Counted from the first letter of the stretch, positions 11,662 through 20,338 are shown. The stretch is 64,000 bases of DNA from Rhodoferax sp. (GCA_024236015.1 JACKLK010000002.1:1-64000); one strand, 5' to 3'. The notes: generated by a model from the sequence alone, not told the origin. Numbers and translations are program-made.

Positions 11662-12783
11662 ATGACTTCCGCCACCGCTGCCCAGACAGCCGCGCCCGCC
11701 CTGTCGACCCAGGACGCGACGCGGATCGACGACACCCGCATCGGCGCGGTGCGCCCCTTGATCACGCCGGCCCTGCTGCAGGAGTGGCTGCCGGTGCCCG
11801 ACCCGGCGCTGGCCCTGGTCGAGCAGAGCCGCTTGGCGATTTCCCGGGTGTTGCACGGCCAGGACGACCGGCTCGTGGTGGTGGTCGGCCCCTGTTCCAT
11901 CCACGACCATGACCAGGCGCTGGAATACGGCCGCTGGCTCAGGCAGCAGTCGGATGCCTTGTCGGCCGACCTGCTGGTCGTGATGCGCGTCTATTTCGAG
12001 AAGCCGCGCACCACGGTCGGATGGAAGGGCTACATCAACGACCCGCACCTGGACGGCACGTTCGCGATCAACGAAGGCCTGCAGATGGCGCGCCGCCTGC
12101 TGCTCGAGCTGCTGGCACTGGGCCTGCCGCTGGGAACCGAGTTCCTCGACCTGCTCAGCCCGCAGTTCATCTCCGACCTGGTGAGCTGGGGCGCCATCGG
12201 CGCGCGCACCACCGAGAGCCAGAGCCATCGCCAGCTGGCCTCCGGCCTGAGCTGCCCGGTCGGCTTCAAGAACGGCACCGACGGCGGTGTCAAGGTGGCC
12301 AGCGACGCGATCCAGGCCGCCTCGGCGATGCATGCCTTCATGGGCATGACCAAGATGGGCCAGGCCGCGGTATTCGAGACCCGCGGCAACCAGGATTGCC
12401 ACGTCATCCTGCGCGGCGGCAAGAACCCCAACTACAGCGCGGCCGACATCGCCGCGGCCTGTGCCCTGCTGAAGGCCGCCGGGCTGCGCGAGCAGGTCAT
12501 GGTCGACGTCTCGCATGCCAACAGCAACAAGCAGTACCAGCGGCAGATTCCGGTGGCGCACGACGTGGCCCAGCAGGTCGCCGCGGGCGACGCCCGCATC
12601 ATCGGGGTGATGGTCGAGAGCAACCTGCGCGAAGGCCGTCAGGACATCGTCGCAGGCGCCCCGCTGGCGCACGGGGTCTCGGTGACCGACGCCTGCATCA
12701 GCATCGAGCAGACGCTGCCCTTGCTGCAGGAGCTGGCGCAGGCGGTGCGCAGCCGCAGGGCGTTGCGCGCGTCGCCGGCCTGA
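11662..12783 (+). CDS. 3-deoxy-7-phosphoheptulonate (DAHP) synthase, class I
   Basis: This 373-residue enzyme condenses phosphoenolpyruvate and erythrose 4-phosphate, the first step of aromatic amino acid synthesis. It is the AroF/AroG/AroH type. Visible motifs are VGPCSIHD (about 75-82, with the metal-binding Cys), RVYFEKPRTTVGWKG (about 109-123), ARTTESQSHR, GFKNGTDG, and the metal-binding DVSHANSNKQ. Length is normal for the family. These enzymes are usually feedback-inhibited by an aromatic amino acid, but I cannot tell which isoform this is, so no letter is assigned. A TGAGGA sequence lies about 10 nt before the ATG. Confidence 0.95.
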   Translation: MTSATAAQTAAPALSTQDATRIDDTRIGAVRPLITPALLQEWLPVPDPALALVEQSRLAISRVLHGQDDRLVVVVGPCSIHDHDQALEYGRWLRQQSDALSADLLVVMRVYFEKPRTTVGWKGYINDPHLDGTFAINEGLQMARRLLLELLALGLPLGTEFLDLLSPQFISDLVSWGAIGARTTESQSHRQLASGLSCPVGFKNGTDGGVKVASDAIQAASAMHAFMGMTKMGQAAVFETRGNQDCHVILRGGKNPNYSAADIAAACALLKAAGLREQVMVDVSHANSNKQYQRQIPVAHDVAQQVAAGDARIIGVMVESNLREGRQDIVAGAPLAHGVSVTDACISIEQTLPLLQELAQAVRSRRALRASPA

Positions 12784-12942
12784 AATCGCAAGGAGCCCAG
12801 GCGTGGTCGCCGACACGGCCGGCATCCGGCATGCCGTCGACGCCATGTCCGCGCAGAGGGTTCCGGGAGGGTCGAACGTGCGGCTGGCCGTGTCGATCCA
12901 GTTAACATGTCGGAGAAAAAAGCGAGAGGAATCGCGCGGATC

Positions 12943-13563
12943 ATGATTCTCAAGGAGTTGGACCCTTTTCTTGGCGGAAGCCAGGACGAGATCGCCCACC
13001 GCATCGCCCAGGACCGCATGGCCTACCATCTGCGCCGGTATTTCGGCAAGAGCGAAGAGGTCGACGTGCTCAACTACCTGCGCGTGAACTCCGGCACGGT
13101 CGTGACCCAGATCGACCATCTGCTGCTGCATCCGTTCGGCCTGCTGGTCATCGAGCGCGAGAGCCTGCCCGAGCGCGTGCAGATCAAGGACGACGGCCAG
13201 TGGATACGCTGGCGCGGCGACGAAGCCGTGGAAATCCGCTCGCCGATCACCCGGGCCTATCTGCGGGCCTTGTCGCTGAAAGCCTTTCTCGACAAATACG
13301 TCAAGCAGAAGGGTTTTTTCGATAGTATCGAACTCGATGTCCTGGTCGCGGTGCCCGATACCGACAGGATCGTCTGGCCGTCCATGGGTTTCCTGCCCGA
13401 GGTCTGCAAGACCGACCAGGTCCATGAACGCGTGAACCAGCGTATTCTCCAGTGTCGGCGGGCCGCGACAGCCGCGGGCGTGCTGACATCGGCGGAGCGG
13501 CGTCGGCTCGGGGATTTCCTGCGATCCCTGCACCGCCCGCTGATCCGCTCGGCGCCGCGATAG
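12943..13563 (+). CDS. NERD-domain protein (first of a tandem pair)
   Basis: This protein of about 206 residues has a NERD (nuclease-related) domain pattern: QIDHLLLHPFGLLVIERES around residues 50-70, where NERD proteins have a conserved core strand ending in Glu and a basic residue. Some NERD proteins carry helicase or kinase domains; this one has only NERD plus a basic helical tail. The next gene is a close paralogue with the same opening MILKELDPF, so the start is set at 12943. An in-frame ATG at 12907 lacks a ribosome-binding site. Its function is unknown; nuclease activity is only suggested by the fold. Confidence 0.75.
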   Translation: MILKELDPFLGGSQDEIAHRIAQDRMAYHLRRYFGKSEEVDVLNYLRVNSGTVVTQIDHLLLHPFGLLVIERESLPERVQIKDDGQWIRWRGDEAVEIRSPITRAYLRALSLKAFLDKYVKQKGFFDSIELDVLVAVPDTDRIVWPSMGFLPEVCKTDQVHERVNQRILQCRRAATAAGVLTSAERRRLGDFLRSLHRPLIRSAPR

Positions 13564-13636
13564 GCACAACCATGATTCCGGCCGGAGCGCACGCAGGCTT
13601 CGTACCGGGACGAACCGCAGGGAGGTTCTCGCGAAG

Positions 13637-14260
13637 ATGATTCTGAAAGAGCTCGACCCTTTTCATGGTGGAGACGAACAGGCGTTTGCGGCCCGGATCT
13701 CGGCCGACCGCATGGCCTATTACCTGCGCCGGTACTACCGGCGCAGCGACACCGTCGACGTGCTCAATGGCCTGCGCATCCGCTCGGGCGGATCGATGGC
13801 GCGCATCGACCATCTGCTGCTGCATGCCCACGGCATGCTGGTGATCGAGCGTGAAGACATCAGCGGACGGGTGCTGATCGACGACGACGGCAACTGGACC
13901 TCCGTGGACGACGGCGGCCGTGAACTGGTGCTCGGCTCGCCGATCACGCGCGCCTACGTGCAGGCCCTGCTGCTCAAGGCCTTCCTGGACAAGCGCGTGC
14001 GCCAGAAGGGGTTTTTCGACAACCTGGAGCTCGACGTGCTGGTCGTGGTGGCCGACGACGCCCAGATCGAATGGCCCCAGACCGGGCAGCTGGTCGAGGT
14101 CTGCAACCGCGATGCGGTCTACGACCGGGTGACGCAACGCTTCGAGCAGTGCCGCCAAGGCGCGCGCGGCCCCGGCCCCCTGACCGAAGCCGAACGGCGC
14201 ACGCTGGGCTCGTTCCTGTGCCTGTCGCACTGGCCGCGTTCGGAATTCGAACCCGAATAG
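13637..14260 (+). CDS. NERD-domain protein (second of a tandem pair)
   Basis: This 207-residue paralogue of the preceding gene aligns along its whole length: MILKELDPF at the start, DRMAYYLRRY, RIDHLLLHAHGMLVIERED, GSPITRAYVQALLLKAFLDK, and RQKGFFDNLELDVLV. A GGGAGG ribosome-binding site lies before the ATG. The next gene starts 15 bp downstream, suggesting co-transcription with the alpha/beta hydrolase. The pair arose by gene duplication that is old enough for many substitutions. I do not know the function; a DNA-related role is possible from the NERD fold. Confidence 0.75.
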   Translation: MILKELDPFHGGDEQAFAARISADRMAYYLRRYYRRSDTVDVLNGLRIRSGGSMARIDHLLLHAHGMLVIEREDISGRVLIDDDGNWTSVDDGGRELVLGSPITRAYVQALLLKAFLDKRVRQKGFFDNLELDVLVVVADDAQIEWPQTGQLVEVCNRDAVYDRVTQRFEQCRQGARGPGPLTEAERRTLGSFLCLSHWPRSEFEPE

Positions 14261-14275
14261 GCCGACCATGCCCGT

Positions 14276-15253
14276 ATGGCCGGGTACAGTGCGGCGATGC
14301 GCCTGTTGATCCGGTCCCTGTTGTTGTTGTTGGCAGGGCTGGTGTTTTTTCTGCTCGCCGGCATCGTCGCGGTCTGGGCGCCCGACCAGCCGGTTTCCGC
14401 GCTGGCGCCGCGCTGGGCACAAGCGCCGTCGCAGTTCGTTCCAGTGGGCACCATGCTGGTGCATTTGCGCGACGAAGGCCCGCGCGACGATCCCGCCCCC
14501 ATCGTGCTGCTGCACGGCACCTCGGACAGCCTGCATACCTGGGACGGCTGGAGCGCCGCCTTGCGCGGGCAACGCCGCGTGATCCGTTTCGACCTGCCCG
14601 GTTTCGGCCTGACCGGACCGCATCCGCAGGCGGACTACTCGATCGACGCCTATGTGCGATTCGTGCTGGCGGTGCTGGACACCCTGGATGTGCAGACCTT
14701 CGTGCTCGGCGGCAACTCCCTGGGCGGGCAGATCGCCTGGCAGACCGCCCATGCGCAGCCGCAGCGCGTGCGGCAGCTCGTGCTGGTCGACGCTGCCGGG
14801 TATCCGGTGCCGCCGCAGGACGTGCCCGTGGGTTTTCGCCTGGCACGCAGCTGGCCGGCCAATCGCCTGCTCGAATGGGTGTTTCCGCGGGGGCTGGTGC
14901 GCTCGAGCCTGCGCAATGTGTTCGGCGATCCGGACCAGGTCAACGCCGACGTCATCGACCGGTATTACGATATGGCAGTTCGCGCGGGCAACCGGCGGGC
15001 GCTGGTACAGCGCCTGGCCTTGTCCGAGCCTGATGAATCGCGGCGGATTCGCGACTTGCGGATTCCGACGCTGGTCTTGTGGGGCGAGCGCGATCGTTTG
15101 ATTCCCTTGCAGTCCGCGCGGCGGTTTGCGCAGGATATTCCTGGAGCGCAACTCGTGGTGCTGGATGGCCTGGGCCATGTTCCGCAACTGGAGGATGCGC
15201 CGCGTTCGGTGGCAGAGGTTCAGCGGTTTCTCGGCATCACGCCCCAACGATAA
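14276..15253 (+). CDS. Alpha/beta hydrolase with N-terminal membrane anchor
   Basis: This 325-residue serine hydrolase has a hydrophobic N-terminal segment (about residues 9-33) that would anchor it in the inner membrane or act as an uncleaved signal. The hydrolase core has the oxyanion motif LLHGTSDS (about 79-86), the nucleophile elbow GGNSLGGQ (about 148-155), the acid in WGERDRLIP and the His in GLGHVPQLE, so the catalytic triad is complete. The substrate is unknown. An alternative ATG at 14297 would remove seven residues before the membrane helix; neither start has a good ribosome-binding site. The diguanylate cyclase gene follows after 13 bp, so the two are probably co-transcribed. Confidence 0.88.
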   Translation: MAGYSAAMRLLIRSLLLLLAGLVFFLLAGIVAVWAPDQPVSALAPRWAQAPSQFVPVGTMLVHLRDEGPRDDPAPIVLLHGTSDSLHTWDGWSAALRGQRRVIRFDLPGFGLTGPHPQADYSIDAYVRFVLAVLDTLDVQTFVLGGNSLGGQIAWQTAHAQPQRVRQLVLVDAAGYPVPPQDVPVGFRLARSWPANRLLEWVFPRGLVRSSLRNVFGDPDQVNADVIDRYYDMAVRAGNRRALVQRLALSEPDESRRIRDLRIPTLVLWGERDRLIPLQSARRFAQDIPGAQLVVLDGLGHVPQLEDAPRSVAEVQRFLGITPQR

Positions 15254-15266
15254 AGGTTTGCGTTTT

Positions 15267-16865
15267 ATGGTCGACAAGACGGTGCCCGAGCTGGCGCGCG
15301 AGACGCTCAAGCAACTGATCGCACGCAAGATGGCGCCCACACCGGCGAATTACCGCTCGGTGTTCAACGAGATCGGTCGCCTGCCCAACGATCCGCCGTT
15401 TCCACTGGAGGAGCTGCGCAAGATCGCCCAGTCCTTGCCGACCCGCACGCCGGGCCAGCAGAAGCAGCGTGCCCTGCTCGAATACGCGGTGTCGCAGATG
15501 AACTGGCGCGGCGTGCAGGATGCGCTGGTCGCCTACGGGGCGTTCACGCCGCGCGAGAGCGTCGAATCGTCGGGTTTCGGCGGCATGCACAACGGCAACG
15601 GCAACGGCAAAGCGGCCGCGGCCACCCATCCCCCCAGGCCCGAGACCCCGGCAGCCGTACCCGGCGCTCCGGGGCTGACCCGGGAGTTCCTGGAACAGAT
15701 CGCGCGCCTGATCGAGTTCACCCGCCCCGCGCTGGGCAACGACGATGCCCGCTTCGCCGAGCAGACCGCCGAGGTGATCCAGGCACTGCGCGCGCCGGAC
15801 GCCGACGTGATGCAGGCCAAGAAGTTGCTGTCGACCTACACCCACCGGGTGTCGTTCGCGGCCGAGGACCAGGCCGAGATCCGGTCCACCTTGCTGCACC
15901 TGCTGCAGCTGATCATGGAGAACATCGCCGAGCTCAGCCAGGACGACAGCTGGCTCAAGGGCCAGATCGAGGCGCTGATGCAGGCGGCCACGCCGCCGCT
16001 GACGCTGCGCCGCCTGGACGATGTCGAACGCCGACTGCGCGACGTGATCCTCAAGCAGTCCGAGGCCAAGGGCCGTGCGCTCGAGGCCCAGGAGGAAATG
16101 CGCCAGATGCTGCGCGTGTTCATCGAGCGGCTGGCGGCGATGAGCCATTCCACCGACAGCTTCGGCAACGAGATGGAGCAGAACGCCGGCCTGATCGAGC
16201 AGGCCAAGAGCCTGGCCGAACTCACGCCGGTGCTCAAGCAGGTCGTGAGCGCGACTCGCGCCATTGCCCAGCAGTCGCTGGCCGCCCGCGACGAACTGCA
16301 AGGCATGCGCGATCGGGCGCAGGAGACCGAGGCCGAACTGGTCAAGCTGCACCTGGAGCTCGACCGGGTCAGCGCCCAGGTGCGGCACGACCCCCTGACC
16401 GGCGCGCTCAATCGCAAGGGCCTGGAGGAAGCTTTGGACCGCGAACTGGCGGTGGTGCGGCGCAAGGACGCGCCGCTGAGCCTGGCCATGCTCGACATCG
16501 ACAACTTCAAGCGCATCAACGACGAGCGCGGCCATGACACGGGAGACCAGGCCCTGTCGCACCTGGCCAAGGTGGCGCGCGACTGCATGCGCCCGCAGGA
16601 CACGCTGGCGCGCTTCGGCGGCGAGGAGTTCGTCATCCTGATGCCCGACACCTCGCTCGAGAGCGGCATCGACGCCATGATGCGCCTGCAGCGCGAACTG
16701 ACCAAGCAGTTCTTCCTGACCGGCTCGGACAGGTTGCTGATCACCTTCAGTGCCGGCGTGGCGCAACTGGAGCCGGACGAAGACCGCGCTTCCGCACTCA
16801 AGCGCGCCGACAAGGCCATGTACATGGCCAAGCGCGCCGGCAAGAACCGGGTGCTGGGCGCATGA
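15267..16865 (+). CDS. Diguanylate cyclase (GGDEF domain)
   Basis: This 532-residue cytoplasmic protein has a C-terminal GGDEF domain that makes cyclic di-GMP from two GTP. The active site is FGGEEFVIL and is intact. An RxxD inhibitory site (RPQD) lies five residues before GGEEF, so product feedback inhibition is likely. The N-terminal half is helical with no membrane segments or recognisable sensor domain. It opens with VPELARETLKQLIARKM and has a coiled-coil-rich middle. The ATG at 15267 is chosen; the frame is open further upstream, but that part overlaps the hydrolase gene in another frame. The cue it senses is not visible. Confidence 0.93.
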   Translation: MVDKTVPELARETLKQLIARKMAPTPANYRSVFNEIGRLPNDPPFPLEELRKIAQSLPTRTPGQQKQRALLEYAVSQMNWRGVQDALVAYGAFTPRESVESSGFGGMHNGNGNGKAAAATHPPRPETPAAVPGAPGLTREFLEQIARLIEFTRPALGNDDARFAEQTAEVIQALRAPDADVMQAKKLLSTYTHRVSFAAEDQAEIRSTLLHLLQLIMENIAELSQDDSWLKGQIEALMQAATPPLTLRRLDDVERRLRDVILKQSEAKGRALEAQEEMRQMLRVFIERLAAMSHSTDSFGNEMEQNAGLIEQAKSLAELTPVLKQVVSATRAIAQQSLAARDELQGMRDRAQETEAELVKLHLELDRVSAQVRHDPLTGALNRKGLEEALDRELAVVRRKDAPLSLAMLDIDNFKRINDERGHDTGDQALSHLAKVARDCMRPQDTLARFGGEEFVILMPDTSLESGIDAMMRLQRELTKQFFLTGSDRLLITFSAGVAQLEPDEDRASALKRADKAMYMAKRAGKNRVLGA

Positions 16866-16923
16866 AACCGCTGGGCCGGGCTTGCGCTCGGCATGTCACG
16901 CCATCGAACGGAGGGGAATCACC

Positions 16924-17502
16924 ATGGCATATCTGATCCTGGGGCTGGTGCTGTTTCTGGGCGTGCACTCGGTGCGCATCGTCGCCGACGACTGGCGCAG
17001 CCGCACCATGGCGCGCATCGGCGAGGGGCCCTGGAAGGGCGTGTATTCGGTCGTGTCGCTGGTGGGCTTCGGCCTGATCCTGTGGGGCTTCTCGCAGGCC
17101 CGGATGACGCCGACGTTGCTGTGGAGCCCGCCCCTGGGCATGCGCCACCTGGCCTGGTTGCTGACCTGGCTGGCGTTCGTGCTGCTGGTGGCGGCCTATG
17201 TGCCGGGCAACCATGTCAAGTCCTGGGTCCACCATCCGATGGTGCTGGCGGTCAAGACCTGGGCGCTGGCCCATCTGCTGGCCAATGGCAACCTGGCCCA
17301 TGTGGTGCTGTTCGGTTCCTTCCTGGCCTGGGCGGTGCTCGATTTCTCGTCCGCGCGCCGGCGTGACCGTGCCGCCGCGGTGCGCTACGCGCCCGGCCGC
17401 GCCGTGCCGACCCTGGTCACGGTGGTGGTGGGAACGCTGGCCTGGGCCGGGTTCGCCCTGTGGCTGCATGGCTTGTGGATCGGCATCCGGGTGATGGGTT
17501 GA
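16924..17502 (+). CDS. NnrU family membrane protein
   Basis: This integral membrane protein of 192 residues has five or so hydrophobic helices and matches the NnrU family (AYLILGLVLFLGVHSVRIV at the start, then VYSVVSLVGFGLILWG and PGNHVKSWVHHPMVLAVKTW). NnrU was first described next to nitric oxide reductase genes, but members occur widely without them, and no denitrification gene is seen here. A GGAGGGGA ribosome-binding site before the ATG at 16924 fixes the start. The molecular role is not established. Confidence 0.88.
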   Translation: MAYLILGLVLFLGVHSVRIVADDWRSRTMARIGEGPWKGVYSVVSLVGFGLILWGFSQARMTPTLLWSPPLGMRHLAWLLTWLAFVLLVAAYVPGNHVKSWVHHPMVLAVKTWALAHLLANGNLAHVVLFGSFLAWAVLDFSSARRRDRAAAVRYAPGRAVPTLVTVVVGTLAWAGFALWLHGLWIGIRVMG

Positions 17503-17514
17503 GTTGAGGTCGCG

Positions 17515-17531
17515 GCCGGGCCTGGCCCGGC
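17515..17531. terminator. GC-rich hairpin between convergent genes
   Basis: GCCGGGC - CTG - GCCCGGC forms a perfect 7-bp stem in the 30-bp gap between the convergent nnrU-like and DUF2788 genes. It has no T tract, so it would be a weak or Rho-assisted bidirectional terminator. Confidence 0.45.
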
Positions 17532-17532
17532 A

Positions 17533-17745
17533 TCAATCGATGCCCAGCATCCACTGGATCAGGTACTTGGCCACGAAGCCGACCATGCCGAATGCCAGAC
17601 CCAGGAAGATCACGAAGGCGCCGAACTTGCCGGCCTTGGACTCCCACGCCAGCTGCCCGACGATGAACAGCATGTAGAGCATGAACGCACCCAGGCCGAA
17701 GCTCAGGCCGAAGGAGGCGATCTGTTCTTCCGAATAACCGAACAT
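17533..17745 (-). CDS. DUF2788 small membrane protein
   Basis: This 70-residue protein has two hydrophobic segments (about residues 12-30 and 41-65) joined by a short charged loop, WESKAGKFGAF. That size and loop match the DUF2788 family of small inner-membrane proteins in beta- and gammaproteobacteria. The function is unknown. It lies 21 bp downstream of the DUF2189 gene on the same strand and is probably transcribed with it. Confidence 0.82.
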   Translation of the reverse strand: MFGYSEEQIASFGLSFGLGAFMLYMLFIVGQLAWESKAGKFGAFVIFLGLAFGMVGFVAKYLIQWMLGID

Positions 17746-17766
17746 GTGCGTGTTCCCGGCCGGCCC

Positions 17767-18603
17767 TCAATGGCCCAGCGGGCGCTCCGGCAAGGGGCTG
17801 GCATCGACCAGCGCGGCGTAGGCATGCCAGCTGGCGTGACCCAGTAGCGGCACCAGCACCACCAGGCCGATCAGGCCGGTGGCGAACCCGAGCAATACCA
17901 GCAACATGATCAGCATGGCCCACATCGCCATCGGTGCCGGATTGGCCAACACCACGCGCCAGCTCGCCAGCACGGCGGGCAGGACGCTGATGCGCCGATC
18001 GAGCAGCAGCGGCATGGACACGACGCTGGAGGCGAATATCGGCGCCGCCAGCACGCCGCCCATCAGCAACCAGATCTCGAACAGGTAGTTGTCCCGTGCC
18101 AGCACCACCAGGCGCAGGAAGTCGATCGGGGCGTTCACCGGGGCCGGGGCCATCAGCGTGATCAGCGCCGCCGAGGTCATGACCCAGCCGGTGCCGGCCA
18201 GCGCCAGCAACAGGCCGAAACGCACCATGCACCAGTAGCCGCCACGCTCGGATATGCGCGAGCCTTGCCAGCTCAGCCAGGTGTCGACCAGCAGCTGCAC
18301 CCGCACCGAGCGGCCGTGTGCCAGCGCCCGGCTGATCGCATACAGGCTGGTGGCCAGGACCGGCGCCACGACCAGGAAGCCGGAGAAGGCGCCTGCCAGC
18401 AACCAGAACTTCTGGTGCCCGACGAGCAGCAGCAGGAGGCCGAAGACGGCCAGCGCGGCGCCGTGCAGCAGGCTGAGCCAGCCGCCGCGAACCAGGTCAC
18501 GCCAGCCCAGTGCCAGCCAATGCAATGGCGCCAGCAATGGCACGGTGCGGATGGCGACCGCGGCGTTGGCGTTCGGAGCGGGATCGGGAGGGACGGCGGT
18601 CAT
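17767..18603 (-). CDS. DUF2189 multi-pass membrane protein
   Basis: This 278-residue protein has six or seven hydrophobic helices and matches the DUF2189 family in layout: a short cytoplasmic N-terminus (PLHWLALGWRDL), a helix pair, then longer membrane segments ending in LLGHASWHAYAALVD. Some databases name such proteins after cytochrome oxidase, but no haem- or copper-binding histidine pattern is present. The ATG at 18603 (MTAVPPDP) is preferred over an upstream alternative ten codons earlier. It is probably in an operon with the DUF2788 gene. The function is unknown. Confidence 0.8.
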   Translation of the reverse strand: MTAVPPDPAPNANAAVAIRTVPLLAPLHWLALGWRDLVRGGWLSLLHGAALAVFGLLLLLVGHQKFWLLAGAFSGFLVVAPVLATSLYAISRALAHGRSVRVQLLVDTWLSWQGSRISERGGYWCMVRFGLLLALAGTGWVMTSAALITLMAPAPVNAPIDFLRLVVLARDNYLFEIWLLMGGVLAAPIFASSVVSMPLLLDRRISVLPAVLASWRVVLANPAPMAMWAMLIMLLVLLGFATGLIGLVVLVPLLGHASWHAYAALVDASPLPERPLGH

Positions 18604-18690
18604 GGATTGCGGGCGTGGCCACGTTGCATCCAAGTGTACGCATGACGCGCCGCCCCATAATGCGGGCTTTGCAGCAGCCGGAGATTATTC

Positions 18691-19056
18691 ATGGCACGAC
18701 CGATTCTCGACGAGTCCCAGATCCACCCCGCGATCCGCGACACGGTGGCCAACAACCGGCAGGAACTGGTTCGCGAGGTTTGCACGGCGATCGCCGCGCA
18801 TCCGGTGGTGGTCGTGGGCATGGCGATGAACCCGATGCCGAAGAAGGCGCGCAAGCTGCTCGATGCCGCCGGCGTGCCGTACCACTACCTCGAATACGGA
18901 AGTTATTTCAATACCTGGCGCAATCGCAACGCGCTCAAGATGTGGACCGGCTGGCCGACCTTCCCGATGGTGTTCGTCAAGGGCACGCTGGTGGGCGGCG
19001 CCGACGATGTCGAGAAGTTGCTGGCCAGCGGCGAGCTGCAGAAGATGCTCGCCTGA
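18691..19056 (+). CDS. Glutaredoxin-fold protein lacking the active-site cysteine
   Basis: This 121-residue protein aligns with monothiol glutaredoxins in length and core: VVVVGMAMNPMPKKARKLLDA replaces the usual strand and redox motif, and WPTFPMVFVKGTLVGGADD carries the cis-proline and GG motifs. The CPYC/CGFS position reads NPMP, so no catalytic thiol is present. The only Cys is in the preceding helix (REVCTAI). It may bind glutathione or an iron-sulphur partner, or regulate another protein, rather than act as a reductase. A GGAG ribosome-binding site lies 8 nt before the ATG. Confidence 0.82.
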   Translation: MARPILDESQIHPAIRDTVANNRQELVREVCTAIAAHPVVVVGMAMNPMPKKARKLLDAAGVPYHYLEYGSYFNTWRNRNALKMWTGWPTFPMVFVKGTLVGGADDVEKLLASGELQKMLA

Positions 19057-19059
19057 AAC

Positions 19060-19096
19060 CCGGCCGCGCGCAGGCAGGCTGCCCATGCGCGGCCGG
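19060..19096. terminator. Long-stem hairpin between convergent genes
   Basis: CCGGCCGCGC (19060-19069) pairs perfectly with GCGCGGCCGG (19087-19096), and the 17-nt loop contains a second small inverted repeat. It lies in the 51-bp gap between the convergent glutaredoxin-like and Spy/CpxP-like genes. It has no T tract; a bidirectional terminator is the likely role. Confidence 0.45.
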
Positions 19097-19107
19097 TCGC
19101 GTCGTCA

Positions 19108-19620
19108 TCAGCCGTGGCGATGACCGCCCTTGCCGCCGCGCTTGCCGTGATGGCCGCCGCCCATCATCGTGTTCGCGTCGAACACCTTCTGCTGCTCGGT
19201 GCTCAGAAGGTCGTAGAAGTTGCGCGTGGCCTGCTCGCGCTGGCGCATCAGCGTGTCGCGCTCGGCCCGCATCGCGGCCATGCGGTCCAGGCGTTGCGGC
19301 GTCGTCATGGCCTGCATTTCCTCGTGCATCTTCTTGCGCTCGTCGCGGCTCATGCGCTGGTGATGGGCCGGCGGCTGCATCGCGGCCAGGTAGTCGTTCC
19401 AGCCGCCCTCCTGTGCCGCGTTCAGGTTCAGCTTGGCCTTGAGTTCGGCCATGCGTGCGGCCATGCGTTCCTGCATCCTGGCCGGGTCCATGCGGCCATG
19501 TTCGCCGCGGGCGCTGGCGTGCATCATGCCCTGGCCGGTCGGCGCGGTCTGGGCCTGGACCAGTGCGGCCGACGAGGCCAGCACGGCGGAGATGAGCAGG
19601 GGTTTGAAGATCGATTTCAT
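19108..19620 (-). CDS. Spy/CpxP-like periplasmic protein
   Basis: This 170-residue protein has a clear Sec signal peptide (MKSIFKPLLISAVLASSAALVQA, likely cut after VQA). The mature part is Met- and charge-rich and helical, resembling the Spy/CpxP/LTXXQ family of periplasmic chaperones and envelope-stress sensors. LSTEQQKVFDA near the end fits the LTxxQ-type motif. The C-terminus is a Gly/His/Lys-rich tail that may bind metal ions. Spy protects envelope proteins from unfolding; here the role is inferred from fold and location. Confidence 0.78.
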   Translation of the reverse strand: MKSIFKPLLISAVLASSAALVQAQTAPTGQGMMHASARGEHGRMDPARMQERMAARMAELKAKLNLNAAQEGGWNDYLAAMQPPAHHQRMSRDERKKMHEEMQAMTTPQRLDRMAAMRAERDTLMRQREQATRNFYDLLSTEQQKVFDANTMMGGGHHGKRGGKGGHRHG

Positions 19621-19765
19621 GTGACAGTCCTTTCAGTGGTTTGCGACCCGGGCCCGGTGATGGGCTTCAGGTTGAGGACCAGTGTGCGCGGCAGATGTTT
19701 CCGCCGCATGCGCGAAGGACAAGCTTGTGTAAAGTTCGGCCGGTCCGCGGCCGCGCCGGCCTGGT

Positions 19766-20338
19766 TCAGGGCCGCTTGCCCAGCAGCTGCACCAGGCCGA
19801 CCCCGTTGACCAGCGCAATGGCGTTTTTCTCGGCGAAACGCCGCGTCGTGTCGTTGACCTCGCCCAGTGTGACATAGACGCCGTGGCTGGCGTCGCGCGC
19901 CTGGCGCGCCTTGTCCAGCGCACGCAGCGGCTCCACGCCATGGCTGGCGGCCTTCCAGCGCCTGGCGGCCACCAGCGTGGTCTGCGCGCCGCGTGTGAGT
20001 TGCAGGTCGGCGGCCTGGCCGTCGAGCCGGGTCACGGTGAAGCCCTGGGCCTGGTAGGCCTGCTCGAGCGTGTCGCGGAACTCGCGCCACGGCATGGCGG
20101 CGGCGCGCTCGAGCGTGTGCTCGACCGTGCGTGCGCTGGGTGCCTGCATCTGGCGCCAGGCCGCGATGCACCCGATGACGAAGAACGGAATCGCGCCCAT
20201 CAGGCCGAACACCACGTATTGCGGCGGCAGCAGGGCCGCCGAGGCCAGCGCGAACACGATCACGACGGTGAAGCTGATCCACCATGGCGATCGCAACAGG
20301 ATCGCGAACAGTGAATTCTTGGCCATTTTCAGTTTCAC
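19766..20338 (-). CDS. Membrane-anchored Mrr-like (restriction endonuclease-like) protein
   Basis: This protein of about 190 residues has two hydrophobic segments near the N-terminus (about residues 14-50), then a cytoplasmic domain like the Mrr-type nuclease fold. That domain shows FRDTLEQAYQAQGFTVTRL, then a strand with TTLVAARRWK in place of the usual QxK pattern, and a C-terminal GEVNDTTRRFAEKN resembling Mrr-cat helices. The catalytic Asp/Glu-x-Lys is not clearly conserved, so DNA cleavage is doubtful. The start is a GTG at 20338 with GGAG 8 nt before it; an ATG at 20326 is the alternative. It is often annotated as a restriction endonuclease, but there is no methylase partner here. Confidence 0.68.
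   Translation of the reverse strand: MKLKMAKNSLFAILLRSPWWISFTVVIVFALASAALLPPQYVVFGLMGAIPFFVIGCIAAWRQMQAPSARTVEHTLERAAAMPWREFRDTLEQAYQAQGFTVTRLDGQAADLQLTRGAQTTLVAARRWKAASHGVEPLRALDKARQARDASHGVYVTLGEVNDTTRRFAEKNAIALVNGVGLVQLLGKRP

Noticed and set aside
17767..18603. Cytochrome oxidase subunit
   Set aside because: The protein is multi-pass but lacks the haem and copper histidines; DUF2189 fits better.
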